A stretch of 64,000 nt of DNA from Larix kaempferi (taxonomy: Eukaryota > Streptophyta > Pinopsida > Pinales > Pinaceae), in the NCBI GenBank assembly GCA_027924585.1, contig BSBM01002119.1, forward strand, positions 124,001 to 188,000. The letters run 5' to 3'. A program made the position numbers and the translations under genes. Position 1 is the first letter of the stretch, and each line of letters begins with the position of its first letter. Shown one piece after another: positions 11,708 to 22,485 of the stretch. The notes beneath the pieces were generated by a model. It was not told the DNA's origin. It made no database searches and saw nothing but the letters and a program-made list of their open reading frames with translations.

Positions 11708-13921
11708 GTGCCTATTCATATTGGAGCAACACTGATTCACACTATCCCATTCTTATTTCCTCCTTTAGGAGTCATCAGCACACCAATAATGGCTATGCTA
11801 AATCTTCTAGGGTTAACATTAGGACTACCTGTGTGGTACAATGGGGGTAGAGGCCGACAAACCTACACCACCAGACCCACAACCCGCACTTCCCAACTGA
11901 CTCCCAAGTTGGCGAAGAATCCCCCAACAATCCATGTTCCCCCCAAGTGCTCTTTGTGTAATGATATAGGTCACACTACCCATCAATGTACACAATTACC
12001 AACACTTCAAGAACACATGCAAATGTTGGATGATGACACTAACATCACATTTCTCGAACTAGAACTGCCCGCTCAGCCTCGCGATAAATCGCTACGTACT
12101 AGCCACCCTTGTGCGATATGTGACATTTACGGCCATTACTCACATCACTACTCTGATCTCCTAGATTATAGAGCAGCTCTATACGAATTGAATAATTCCA
12201 ACCTAGAGATATCCCCTCCCCTTATCGAGGAAATATGTCCCTCAAAATCTTCCTCATCAGAAGAGATCAATACCATTTATATGATCTTGTCAACTAGCAC
12301 ACCCCAGTCAACTGATTTTACAACACAATGCTTTTGTAATGATGAAGAAATCCTTGAAGCACTTACTGCACCAGACTACCCCTTAGATGATATGCACCAT
12401 CGATCATACTTCATCCCTGAAACATCTACCTCTTCCACGGCGAATCAATTTTCCGTTGAATCCAAATATTTCCTTACTACTAAAGTCGACTGGTTCAAGG
12501 ATCCAATCCTAGCTCCTGATGCCTTTGAAGAAGACAACATGGCCAACATTTCACCCATTATTAAAATTGATATCTCTATTAAGCCTGTAATACCCGAACT
12601 TATTTCCTTGGGCGCATCATGTACGGAGGATGACGTACAGAATTACAAGAAACTCTTCCAAGAGTTTCGAGATGTATTTCTGTGGTCCTACACCGAGATG
12701 TCGGGTCTTGATCCCGCTATTGTAGAACACCATATTAACACTTTGCCCAATGTACCACATGTCCACCAAAAGCAATGACCCATCCACCCATTCAAGCTTC
12801 CTGCCGTCAAAATGGAAATTGAGAAATGTCGAATAGCAGGGTTCATTTACCCCATAGCCTACACCACATGGGTTTCTAACCCAGTACCAGTTAACAAGAA
12901 TCAAGGCACCATCCATGTCTATACTTAATTCCACAACATAAACCTCGCTTGCCCCAAAGACAACTTTCCAACACCATTTATCAACAAACTTATTGATGCA
13001 TGTGCGAGGCATGAGATACTATCTTTCATGGATGGTTTCTCCGGGTATAACCAAATTCACATTTGCAAGGAAGACCAATACAAAACTTCCTTCACCACCG
13101 CATGGGGCACTTTCACTTACCGATTTATGCCCTTTGGTCTTAAAAATGCTGCAGCTACTTTTCAGCAAGCCATGACATATTGTTTCCACGACTTGGTACA
13201 CACAATCCTTGTCTACCTTTATGACCTCATGGCTCGATCGAAAAAATGATCTGGACATCTTAATGACCTCCGGCAAATATTCGTATGTTGTTGCAAATAC
13301 AAAATATGCTTGAACTCCCTCAAGTGTGTATTCTGCATTCCAACAGGCCGGTTATTAGGTTTCATTATTTCACAGAAAGGTATTGCGGTTGATCCATTAA
13401 AGGTCCAAGCCATCTTAGACCTCCCATCACCTCATATGCTTAGGAAATTACAAAGCCTTCAGGGAAGATCAAACTACCTTCACCGTTTTGTACCTGATTA
13501 TGCCACAACGGTCCATGGTTTCTTTCATTTGATTCACACCCACATCCCTTCTATGTGGGACGATCAAGCGCAAGGAGCCTTCGATGACCTAAAGAAAGCT
13601 CTCACCAACGCCCCCTTGATCTCCCCTCTAGACTTCTCTAAAGATTTCATTCTTTACATTTTGGCATCCGACTATGCTGTTTTAGGAGTCCTTGTTCAAG
13701 AAGACACTGCTCGTCAAGAGCACGTCATTTATTATGTGATCCAAACCTTATCTGGCCCACCACTACGGTACCCATGCAAAGAGAAACTATCCCTCGTTGT
13801 CGTCTTTTTCAGTACAGAAGTTGCAACATTACATCCTTATCATCCATACCACAGTTGTTGCAAATTCCAACCCAATGGTCTATCTCTTGAATCGTCGCCT
13901 TCTGCAAAGCTACGTAGCTAA
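11708..13921 (+). pseudogene. Second zinc-knuckle region, reverse transcriptase and RNase H start of B
   Basis: Begins with a linker holding a CX2CX4HX4C knuckle (CSLCNDIGHTTHQC, near 11950) and a degenerate second one (CAICDIYGHYSHHY, near 12115). The RT follows: an N-terminal YTEMSGLDP motif (12690), GFSGYNQI (13032), FMPFGLKNAAATF (13125) and the catalytic box near 13210. That box reads VYLYDLMARSK where VY(I/V)DDLMA is expected, so one catalytic Asp is Tyr and the enzyme would be dead. Stops at 12776, about 12926 and 13246 break the frame. The RNase H region begins near 13640 (ILYILASDYAVLGVLVQE). A frameshift near 13800 moves the remainder to another frame. Confidence 0.8.
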
Positions 13922-15333
13922 ATGGGTGATTATCCTACAAGAATATGACCTGACTTTCAAAACCCCAAAGAGCACCAAAGCCTTAGCACTTGCTCAACTC
14001 ATTACGGATCTACCATCCTCATTATCATCACCAATTGTCAATACTTATCTAACTAATGACCATTTATTCATCATTGCGTCAGATGACCCTTGGTATGGTG
14101 ACATTTTGGTTTACCTCTGTACACAGAAGTTTCGACCCAATGTCGATTGTGACGGATTCCATCATATCTACCACCATGCTTCCCGTTATCTCCTCTTAGG
14201 AAATTTCCTCTATCGACGTGGTGTGGACACAATCCTATGACGTTTCCTTTCTCGGGAAGAAGCAGAACAAGTCCTTAATGACTGTCATAGTGGTGCCTAC
14301 GGCGGCCATTTCTCTAGAATGGACACCACCCAAAAGGTGATCTGCGCAAGTTATTGTTGGCCCTCATTATTTACTGATTGCATCACAGTAGTTAAACATT
14401 GCCAAAATTGCCAGCACTTTGCCCCCAAGGCAAGGACCCCCCCCCGCCCCCCTTCACCCAGTCGTTACCATTGGCCCCTTTTGCAAATGGGCCATAGACT
14501 TCATGGAGTGTAATCCTACATTGCTTGGCGGCCATAAATACATTATTGTGGTCATTGATTACTTTAGCAAATGGGAAGAAGCCATGCCTACTTGTAACTG
14601 CAAAGCTGACACTATGACCCGCTTCTTCTTCAACCATGTTATTACTCATTTTGGAGTACCAAAGCAACTCGTCTCAGACCATGGATCTCACTTTGAGGAG
14701 TCTATTTGGTGAGAATTGTCAACCCTCCTTAAATTTGAACATCATTTCTCTTCCTCCTACTACCCCCAAGGGAACGGCCAAATCGAAGCTATTAACAAAA
14801 TCTTGAATACCATCCTCCTGCGTAATGTCAACCGACATAAGTCCAATTGGAATCACATGCTCTTCCCCGCATAGTGGGCCTACCGCACGTTCACTAAAAT
14901 TTCCACCGGTTTCACCCCTTTCCATTTGGTTCATGGCATAGAATCTATCCTCCCAATTGAGTGTCAAATCCTGACATTGCATATCGCGATCGAACTCCTC
15001 TCATATACTTCACCAATAGAACAACGCTTACTTCTTTTAGAGCAAGCGAACGAAAATTGCCACGCAGCCCTCCAAACAATTGAAGCCACAAAGAACCGAT
15101 CCAAAGTCAATTATGATAAACATGTTCACCCGCGAGCATTTAGTGAGACCTTGTCCTTGTTTATGATCAAGCCCATGACAAAAAGGGCAAAGGAAAATTT
15201 CAATCCATGTGGCAAGGCCCGTACATCATACACACTTGCCTTGGACATGGGGCATACATTTTGACCGACTCAGAAGATAACCCCATGTGCAACCCTCGTA
15301 ACGGGTTGTACCTTAAACGCTTTTATCCATAAA
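13797..15333 (+). pseudogene. RNase H end and integrase of element B (broken)
   Basis: The RNase H tail and connection run to about 14240. The integrase has the zinc-binding HHCC region (CQNCQHFAP near 14400). A frameshift at the C-run 14438-14452 follows, then the core: CKWAIDFMEC (first Asp, near 14490), VSDHGSHFEES (second Asp, near 14680) and GNGQIEAINKIL (Glu, near 14775). The DDE triad residues are therefore all present although the frame is broken (stops near 14712 and 14874). The C-terminal end reads NGLYLKRFYP and stops near 15331. No chromodomain follows, as expected outside chromoviruses. Confidence 0.8.
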
Positions 15334-15434
15334 AATATTCTGGACACCACAGTCCATATTGTACAGTTTTAATTCATTTTTTTCCATAAACTTTCAAAAC
15401 CTTACATTTTTTTTTTTTTCCTGCATGACCACAT

Positions 15435-15863
15435 ATGGATCCTGTTCCACTTTACTATGTTGGCTTTGCTGATGGTGCAAGTCGCTGGTCTCCAAATCTT
15501 GCCTCTGCAACTTGGGTACTCTATTTCCCCTCACGTGAGTTGATCCACCTCAACAGAGTTTGTATAGGAACTACTACTAATAACCAGGTTGAGTACAATG
15601 CTGTGATCGGTCTCCTAACCACTGCCTTGTAGATGGGCATAAGTCACTTTCACGTCTTCCTCGACTCCCAGCTTCTTGTTTCCCAACTCAACAATTGTTA
15701 CCAAGTACACGATCCCTGTCTCTTTAGAAAATACCTGCACACTAAACAAATGATTAGACACTTTGAATCCATTTCATTCATTCATGTCCAAAGAAATCTC
15801 AACAGTGTAGCAGACCAAATGGCTAACAACATTCTAGATTGGCACATCAGCCAAAACATGTAG
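15435..15863 (+). pseudogene. Archaeal-type RNase H ORF of element B (one stop)
   Basis: A separate reading frame about 100 bp after the integrase stop, opening with its own ATG behind a long T-run. It has the RNase H fold's acidic set: Asp in FADGASR (near residue 12), Glu in NNQVEYNA (near 53), Asp in HVFLDSQLLV (near 73) and Asp in VADQMAN (near 129). Tat-clade elements are known to carry an extra archaeal-type RNase H, but in Ogre-type elements it sits between the ordinary RNase H and integrase. Here it follows integrase. One in-frame TAG (15630-15632) splits it into 65 and 76 codons; all four acidic residues survive. The product would degrade RNA in RNA/DNA hybrids, perhaps for polypurine-tract processing. 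Confidence 0.8.
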
Positions 15864-15927
15864 GACATCAAAAACATGCATCCCATAGGCATTAAAAAAC
15901 CAAATAAACCAACAAAATAAACCATCA

Positions 15928-16135
15928 TAGTATTGCATCCACGTGCATAGGATGTGCCTCCACGGGCATACAAAAACATAGTATTGCATCCACGTGCATA
16001 GAACGTGCCTCCACGGGCATACAAAAACACCAACAATTGCATCCACGTGCAACAACACATAAAAGCAATGACAGATGTGAATCCACGTGCATACACGACT
16101 ATATAATAAAAAAATGCATACACGACTATATAAGA
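15928..16135. repeat. 51-bp repeats with G-boxes and TATA-like sites
   Basis: Two full copies and one partial copy of a 51-bp unit. CCACGTG sites (CACGTG at 15940, 15991, 16044 and 16084) are followed by CTATATAA at about 16099 and CTATATAAG at about 16127. CACGTG is the plant G-box bound by bZIP and bHLH factors. The arrangement looks like a promoter in plus orientation, but no plus-strand gene follows; it lies just beyond the stop of the antisense ORF. Confidence 0.6.
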
Positions 16136-16240
16136 GTGCTCTCAACACCTAAATATACAAAAAGTACACCAGCCATACATAACACATATCAAAAACGTCC
16201 CCATATGCTCATCAGCATTTGGGGGAAAGTACAAGACAGC

Positions 16241-16535
16241 CTAATCCTCGTCATCATGGCCCACCCCCTCCTCTGGCTCCTCCTGTAGATCATACTGGTC
16301 CCTAGCCCTCCTCTCCTCTGCCAACACAGCTATCCGTCGCAAAATCGATCTCCATTCACTCGGAGCATCGAAACACCGATCTAACACATGCTAGTCCACA
16401 TCTCTCCAACCATCATCCAGCACACCATCCAACAACTCGTTGATGGTCTCATGTATACCCTCCGCATCATTGTCTCGACAGTGTACAACTCCTCGTGCAA
16501 GAGGTCGGGCCGCCACCACCGGTGGAGGTACCACC
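16241..16535 (-). pseudogene. Antisense ORF of B, C-terminal segment
   Basis: Last part of the antisense reading frame of element B, interrupted at 16540 by the copia-like element. It is Pro-rich at first (VVPPPVVAARPL), then has an acidic helical region and a Glu/Asp-rich tail ending EEGVGHDDED before the stop at 16241-16243. An in-frame TAG occurs near 16393. Upstream parts lie at 19527-19742 and 33062-34424. The exact frame across the copia-like insertion is uncertain. Confidence 0.45.
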
Positions 16536-16540
16536 ACCAC

Positions 16541-17272
16541 TGTTAGGATATTCCAATACTCCATCCTAGTCCCACCAGTATTTTGATCATTTACATTTTC
16601 AGTCATGCATGCACCTTTAGGGTTTGCATGCATACCAATCATCAGTCCAGCACCTAGCCCTCAGTTAGCTAGTCCCCAGGAGCTTCTCACTATTCAGTTT
16701 TAGCCCTCCAGTTGCTTAATGCGCCCTTCTTCCTTGATTTTAGGGAGCAACTCGCCCTTCTTCACTTACCAGTCCAGTTGTCACTCAGTTACAGTCAGTT
16801 ACAGTCAGTTCCAGTCAGTTACAGTCAGTTACACTCAGTTACAGTTAGTTACATTGAGTTACACTCAGTTACACCTACCAGAGTTAGTTTGATTGATGGT
16901 TGACAGTTACTTGAGCATTGATGACTCCACTGATGATGATGAAGACTTCCAGTTGCACTCCGATGATCATGAGGACACCTAGTTGTGCTCCAATGACACT
17001 TTATTGATCTTATGATCACTCTGAGAGGCTAATTCAAATTTCCACCTAAGGCATTCGAATCCTCTCTACCATTGTACTATTTATTTGTCCATACTGTGAT
17101 TAATTAATTAGTGTGTGTGAAGTATTATTGCTTCTATCCGAGTTCTACTATACCATATTATTCTGGTGCTCATTATACTGTATTGATCACTCCTCTTCTA
17201 TTTTCCTGCTTAATCATAATTACTGTTGTGAGGTATACATCATCTCTTAGATTTGCTGTGAGGATTTTCACA
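16541..17272 (+). repeat. 5' LTR of the copia-like element
   Basis: TGTTAGGATATTCC to TTTTCACA. It contains an array of a 10-bp unit, AGTTACAGTC and variants, at about 16784-16885. The second LTR has the matching array at about 19017-19130 with a different arrangement. Confidence 0.9.
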
Positions 17273-17284
17273 TGGTATCAGAGC
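17273..17284 (+). other. Primer-binding site, tRNA-iMet
   Basis: TGGTATCAGAGC immediately after the LTR is the standard plant initiator-Met tRNA primer site. Confidence 0.9.
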
Positions 17285-17436
17285 ATGTTGAGAGTATTGT
17301 TTATCTCCATTCTTGAGAGTTTTTTGCAGGTTATTACCAAGATTTCGAGTGTAGCAGTTGCAGCAGTTTCTGCATTTTTGCAGCAGTAGTAGTTGCAGTT
17401 ATTCTATATTGTTTTTGCAGGTCCTCTACAGCTTCA

Positions 17437-18582
17437 ATGTATTCCTCAGGAATTACTCCTCTTGATCCACTCAACTATGATGAATGGAAACCAAGAATGA
17501 TAGCAGACTTGAAGATCCATGATCTTTTTTATTGTTATTTTGAAAGCGAGTTCGAATCCCCTGAAGAGAAGATTGACTAGTTAAATAAAAGTGACATGCA
17601 CTTTGCAGCAATAATGTTTTCTGTGTTTGCACGCCAGAGATTCCAATTCAAATACCGTAATGGTGTTGAAACTCCAAAGGAGTTATGGACTCCAAAAGAG
17701 ATATGGGCTCACTTGGATGAAAAAATTGGCAGAAAGAATGAAGGACTTGGTCCTAACCCATTCGAAAGCAAGCAAAGTGATGCATTCGCTCCTCTTGATG
17801 GTCTCTCAGATCATGAACCAGTATCATCTTATAATGAAATTGTTGACAAAGAACTTGCAGATTCTCCACTCATGCTCAAACTTTCTTCTCTTTCTGTGCC
17901 AGCTCACACTCTAGATATTGCAGAAGGTCGTAAATCCTCCCTTGCACCAGAGTCTGTTGGTTTGCATCATGATCACATGATTATTTCAGAGGTCAAAACA
18001 GCTACTGAAGGTAATGCATTCGCTCCTCTCCAGCTATCTCCTCTTTTATACTACTATATGATCATAAATTCATGCTTTCAGAAGTTTATTGAAGATTATG
18101 GCCATTGCCATTCGCTTGGGATAAATTCTCATGCAATTACTGGTTTTGATCTCACCTCTCATGGTTCAAAGGAGATCTCAAGAAACCATGATTCAAGTCT
18201 TGGATCTAATTTGGATTCTAAGCAATTACTGCTTGGGATAATTTCTCATGCATATGATAGTTTTGATCTCACCCCTGCTGGTTCAAAGGATATCTCAAGA
18301 AACTATTTTTTAAGTATTAAATCTGATTTTGATTTTAAGCAAACATGTAGTAGTTATTTTTGGCATAATCTCACCCATGGTGGTTCGAAGGAGAAGACAA
18401 AAGACTATATGCACTTTCACAGATTTGATCCTACCTCAGCTGATTCGAATCACAGGTTCAAGGATCATTCTCATACTGTTGGATTTGTTCTCATCACATT
18501 CGATCTGAAGAGCAAGTACAAGCACATGCTTTTTGAGCATGATCCACTTCTTCCCAAGAAGAAGATACCTCCAGACATATGA
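17437..18582 (+). pseudogene. Gag-like ORF of the copia-like element (one stop)
   Basis: 381 codons from the ATG at 17437, with one in-frame TAG at 17578-17580. The N-terminal 90 codons look like a copia gag: PLDPLNYDEWK, then a hydrophobic-aromatic segment and LWTPKEIWAHLDEKIG. The rest is unlike gag. It repeats a module of about 40 residues containing GS-K(E/D)ISRN and FDL, and there is no CCHC zinc knuckle. After the TAG the frame is open for 328 codons, starting again at 17596. The element encodes nothing else. I cannot say what the repeat region does. Confidence 0.65.
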
Positions 18583-18757
18583 CCAAGCATCACACATGCT
18601 TGAGTTTGGAGCATTTATTTTTATGTGTGCCTTACAATCTATTTTTTAAGGAGGGGGTATGTTTCCCATGGAATTTTCCCACTTCCTTGGTTTATTGATT
18701 GTTATTATTCATTGTATTGGGTGACCTTTGGTCTTAGTTACCAGGGCCCAGGATGGA

Positions 18758-18768
18758 TTAAGGAGGGG
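18758..18768 (+). other. Polypurine tract of the copia-like element
   Basis: AAGGAGGGG ends exactly at the start of the second LTR. Confidence 0.8.
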
Positions 18769-19521
18769 TGTTAGGATATTCCTATACTCCATCCTAGTCC
18801 CAACAGTATTTTGATCATTTACATTTTCAGTCATGCATGCACCTTTAGGGTTTGCATGCATTTTGCATGCATCCCAATCATCATTCCAGCACCTAGCCCT
18901 CAATTATCTAGCCCCCAGGAGCTTCTCACTATTCAGTTTTAGCCCTCCAGTTGCTTAATGCGCCCTTCTTCCTTGATTTTAGGGAGCAACTCGCCCTTCT
19001 TCACCTACCAGTCTAGTTGTCACTTAGTTACACTTAGTTACAGTCGGTTACAGTCAGTTACAGTCAGTTACAGTCAGTTACAGTCAGTTACACTTAGTTA
19101 CATTGAGTTACACTCAGTTACACCTACCAGAGTTAGTTGGACTGATGGTTGATAGTTACTTGAGCATTGATGACTCCACTGATGATGATGAAGACTTCCA
19201 GTTGCGCTCCGATGATCATGAGGACACCTAGTTGTGCTCCAACGACACTCTATTGATATAATGATCACTCTGAGAGGCTAATTCGAATTGCCACCTTAGG
19301 CATTCAAATCCTCTCTACCATTGTACTATTTATTTGTCCATACTGTGATTAATTAATTAGTGTGTGTGAAGTATTATGGCTTCTATCCGAGTTCTACTGT
19401 ACCATATTATTATGTTGCTCATTATACTGTATTGATCACTCTTCTTCTATTTTCCTGCTTAATCATAATTACTCTTGTGAGGTATACATCATCTCTTAAC
19501 TCTGCTGTGAGGATTTTCACA
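18769..19521 (+). repeat. 3' LTR of the copia-like element
   Basis: 753 bp, same ends as 16541-17272. It differs by scattered substitutions and an extra short GCATTTT-type segment near 18860, and is followed by the ACCAC target duplication. Confidence 0.9.
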
Positions 19522-19526
19522 ACCAC

Positions 19527-19742
19527 CACACAACCCCTTGTGGCCCTAATGATCCGGTGGAGGCCGCAAACCCACATCTGCAAACAACCAACAATAGGCG
19601 ACATCAGCATCAGGAAAACACCTCTAGTTATCATCATAAAACATACAAACATGATATGATAGAGAAACAAAAACAAATATGTACCATCTAGCCCCCACGC
19701 CTGACTTGGAGCATGGGGCATCTCTATATCCCCCCGAAAATA
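19527..19742 (-). pseudogene. Antisense ORF of B, middle exon(s) with intron
   Basis: Bridges the two nested insertions. On the minus strand the frame enters from 33062 through element C's insertion point without a break: removing C and one target copy joins WGMDF to RGDIEMPHAP. It then runs to GLDG/GTACATA at 19685. A 107-bp interval (19684-19578) has a GT start, a T-rich end and TTGTTTGCAG, so it looks like an intron; coding resumes at 19577. Splicing is inferred, not shown. Confidence 0.5.
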
Positions 19743-22471
19743 TGTAATGCCCATATTTTGATTCGGCATATTTATTAGTTAGACACACCATACTTTATTT
19801 CTTATATATATTTTGTCGAACTCAGCTCGACTGAGTAAACTATATTGGACCTCATTATATGATGTTACTCTGTTATGCAGTTATGATGTCATGATTATCA
19901 TATGATTTCCTTATTTTACGATTGCAGTATATGTTTATATGTTTTCCTTAATGAAATGTGAAATATATGGTTCGGTACGTGGATACCATATTCTTATATG
20001 AATTGCTGAAATGTTATATGTCATACGCATCTATGATGAGCTAAAAGGTTACATGAAATAAAATGATAACATGGATCAATTGGTGATCAATGGAAAATGC
20101 TTTCTATAAATTGTATTTTGCAAAACACTAACCTACAGGACACAGGGGCTATGGGATAGCCAGTTACTTGATCTGATATGTATTGGAAAGGAAAAACATG
20201 TTCATACAGCAAACCTTAGCAGCCAAAATGAGGATACGATAACACAAACTGATAATCCCGATAGCAGCAAGTATGAGTTGATAAGGGCGTAGGCCCAGTA
20301 TGTTGAGAGGGATGGATGTGTTTCCCACCCTATGGTTCCATGAGACCCGAGGTCGTGGGAGGGCCGTGCTGAGACACGCTCCCCATGTTGTTGTGATGAC
20401 GATGGTCGGATGCCTGCTAGGGGAGGATAGGTCTGATGTTCAGCCGACGCTATCGCTCTCAAGTTCTATGTGGTCAGATCGGTGAGTCCGACATCCACTG
20501 TTGTACTAGCAGAGGAAGGATAGGGAGGATGCTGGACATAGGTTATGATGGGAGGATGTGTTAGTTAGTACTGTTGGGGGTTTAGTATTCCTTGATTCCG
20601 AGTTAGTGGAAGTAGGCACCCTTCCTTGTACATGATTGATTAAACTAATGTAAAGATAAAGAGAATGATGTTAAATCGTAAAGGGTTAACTGTTAAATAA
20701 CCGAGGATGTTAAAGTAATTATACTATATATTATGCTTGCTCTTCTGCATGGGGGTAGATACTATTATTAATTAGCAAGTATGCATAGGAGGAATGGGGT
20801 TGTTTATAGTACATATCCGACATGTGCATACACTGGCCATGCATGCACACCTTGTACGTGTACAATATTACTGGTGTATAACATACTTGTCATGCTTGAA
20901 TAGTAGTATAAATGTCATAGATAACTCAGTTAAGGATACATCAATCAACTTAGGTAATGAATGGTTAGGTTGTCAATGTGTAAATAAGTGAATTAGTAAT
21001 TATATGAAAACATTGTAATAATAAACTAAGACAAGTGTCGTCAGTTAACATTGTCATAGGAGAACTGTTGTGAATAGGGTAATGATAGTGTCTAATTAAT
21101 TAGTAAAATTGTTTAAGCCCTCACAAGTGCTTTGTTTATAAGAACAAGGATGCTATGTTGATGATAGGGTACTCATGTGATAAACAAATAATTAAGAATA
21201 CTATGATTAATTCACCTTTTATTATTGTTAAATGGTGATTTAATTATTATTATTAATTAATAAATGGTGATCTAATTATTATTATTACTTAATTAATAAT
21301 ATTCCAGCAACATTTATATATCCCTATCGTAACAATTGCAATATAAGTAAGGTTTAAAATATTGATTTATAAATTAATATTGTGTGATTATTTCCATTTC
21401 AAAAGTTAGCCATAATAGGATAATCATTTCTTGGAATGAACGTGATGTGATGGAAAATGGTTATTTAATTATTCAATGTTAATCTTGGAATTCAAACCTC
21501 AAGCTAAGTAGTCTCGATGGATAAGGTGGACCATTAAGACACATCATGTCCAAGTTGAAAAGGGGCAACTAATTATATAATATTTTATTAACTACATTAA
21601 TAACATTAATTACCAAGGAGAGCGAATAGACTTGTATTTAATGAAGCTTGTCCCGAATGGATAACCCTTGGGTGATAATCCCCACCGTAATAAATACTTA
21701 CGACCGTCAATCGAAAAAAACCAACTAATTTTTCCATGAGAGTAATTAATTATACTTTTTTATAAAGAACCGTGTATGAATGAACTGGTGATAGGAGTAA
21801 ATGTTGAGGGGCTCGAGAGGGGGATTTTGGGGCGGTGGAGTAAGCCCAAGATATTCTCGAGGAAGGGAAATTATATAGAGGGGGAGAGCTTGGAGAAAGG
21901 GAGGTCTTTTGATGGGGGAAGAAAAGAAGTTTGGAGAAGAGAAGTTTGGAGAACAGAAAGATTTTGAGAACAGAAGGAAAGACTGCTCTCGGGATTATCA
22001 GATTGTGGGCTCGGGGGCTTGGAAATCCTTTGATTTCCAAGGGCCAGCAAGATAATAGCTGGTCGGTAGGGTGGACACTTCAGTTTGGCTGTCTAAGGGG
22101 TTATACAACCTGCTACAACTTACGGTTAGCATCAGCATCAGGTAATTTCCGTTATTGACTACTATGCTTAAACTTACTGTAAACTTGCATAACTTGCTAT
22201 TTACTAATTTACTGCTATTTACTGATTTACTGAGTTGTGAAACATATTCTTATGCCAGAACATGATTGTTGAAAAGGAAATATTGATATGTTTGTCTATT
22301 TAAATTACGAATGTAATGTTGATAAAAAAAAACACGACAGAACACTAAATATTATTTAGGCACATAGTAATTCTTAGAAATTTACTCCCATACACTTGAT
22401 AAAGTTTATTAAGTAGAAAATTAACTGAGAAATATTACATAGTGCTCTGCTGTAAAAACCAGAGCACTACA
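19743..22471 (+). repeat. 5' LTR of element C
   Basis: 2,729 bp, TGTAATGCCC to GCACTACA. The pairing LTR is 30297-33061. The purine-rich stretch at 21800-21990 and the inner TTACT repeats near 22170-22230 are shared by both copies. The short ORFs inside are not genes. Confidence 0.95.
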
Positions 22472-22473
22472 GA

Positions 22474-22485
22474 TGGTATCAGAGC
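22474..22485 (+). other. Primer-binding site of C, tRNA-iMet
   Basis: TGGTATCAGAGC two bases after the LTR. Confidence 0.93.

Larger units (their letters stand above)
16541..19521 (+). mobile_element. Gag-only Ty1/copia-like LTR element
   Basis: Complete 2,981-bp element with LTRs 16541-17272 and 18769-19521, a perfect 5-bp target duplication ACCAC (16536-16540 and 19522-19526), a tRNA-iMet primer site directly after the first LTR and a polypurine tract directly before the second. The 1.5-kb interior holds a single gag-like ORF and no protease, integrase or RT, so it would need enzymes in trans. It landed in the antisense ORF of element B. By eye the LTRs differ by a few percent plus a short indel. 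Confidence 0.9.

Noticed and set aside
12617-13012. 131-codon minus-strand ORF over the RT of B
   Set aside because: Mirror of the RT coding region with no independent motif.
20202-20485. ORFs within the C LTRs (also at 30791-31074)
   Set aside because: They occur in both LTR copies at the same place and have no known motif; LTR regulatory DNA.
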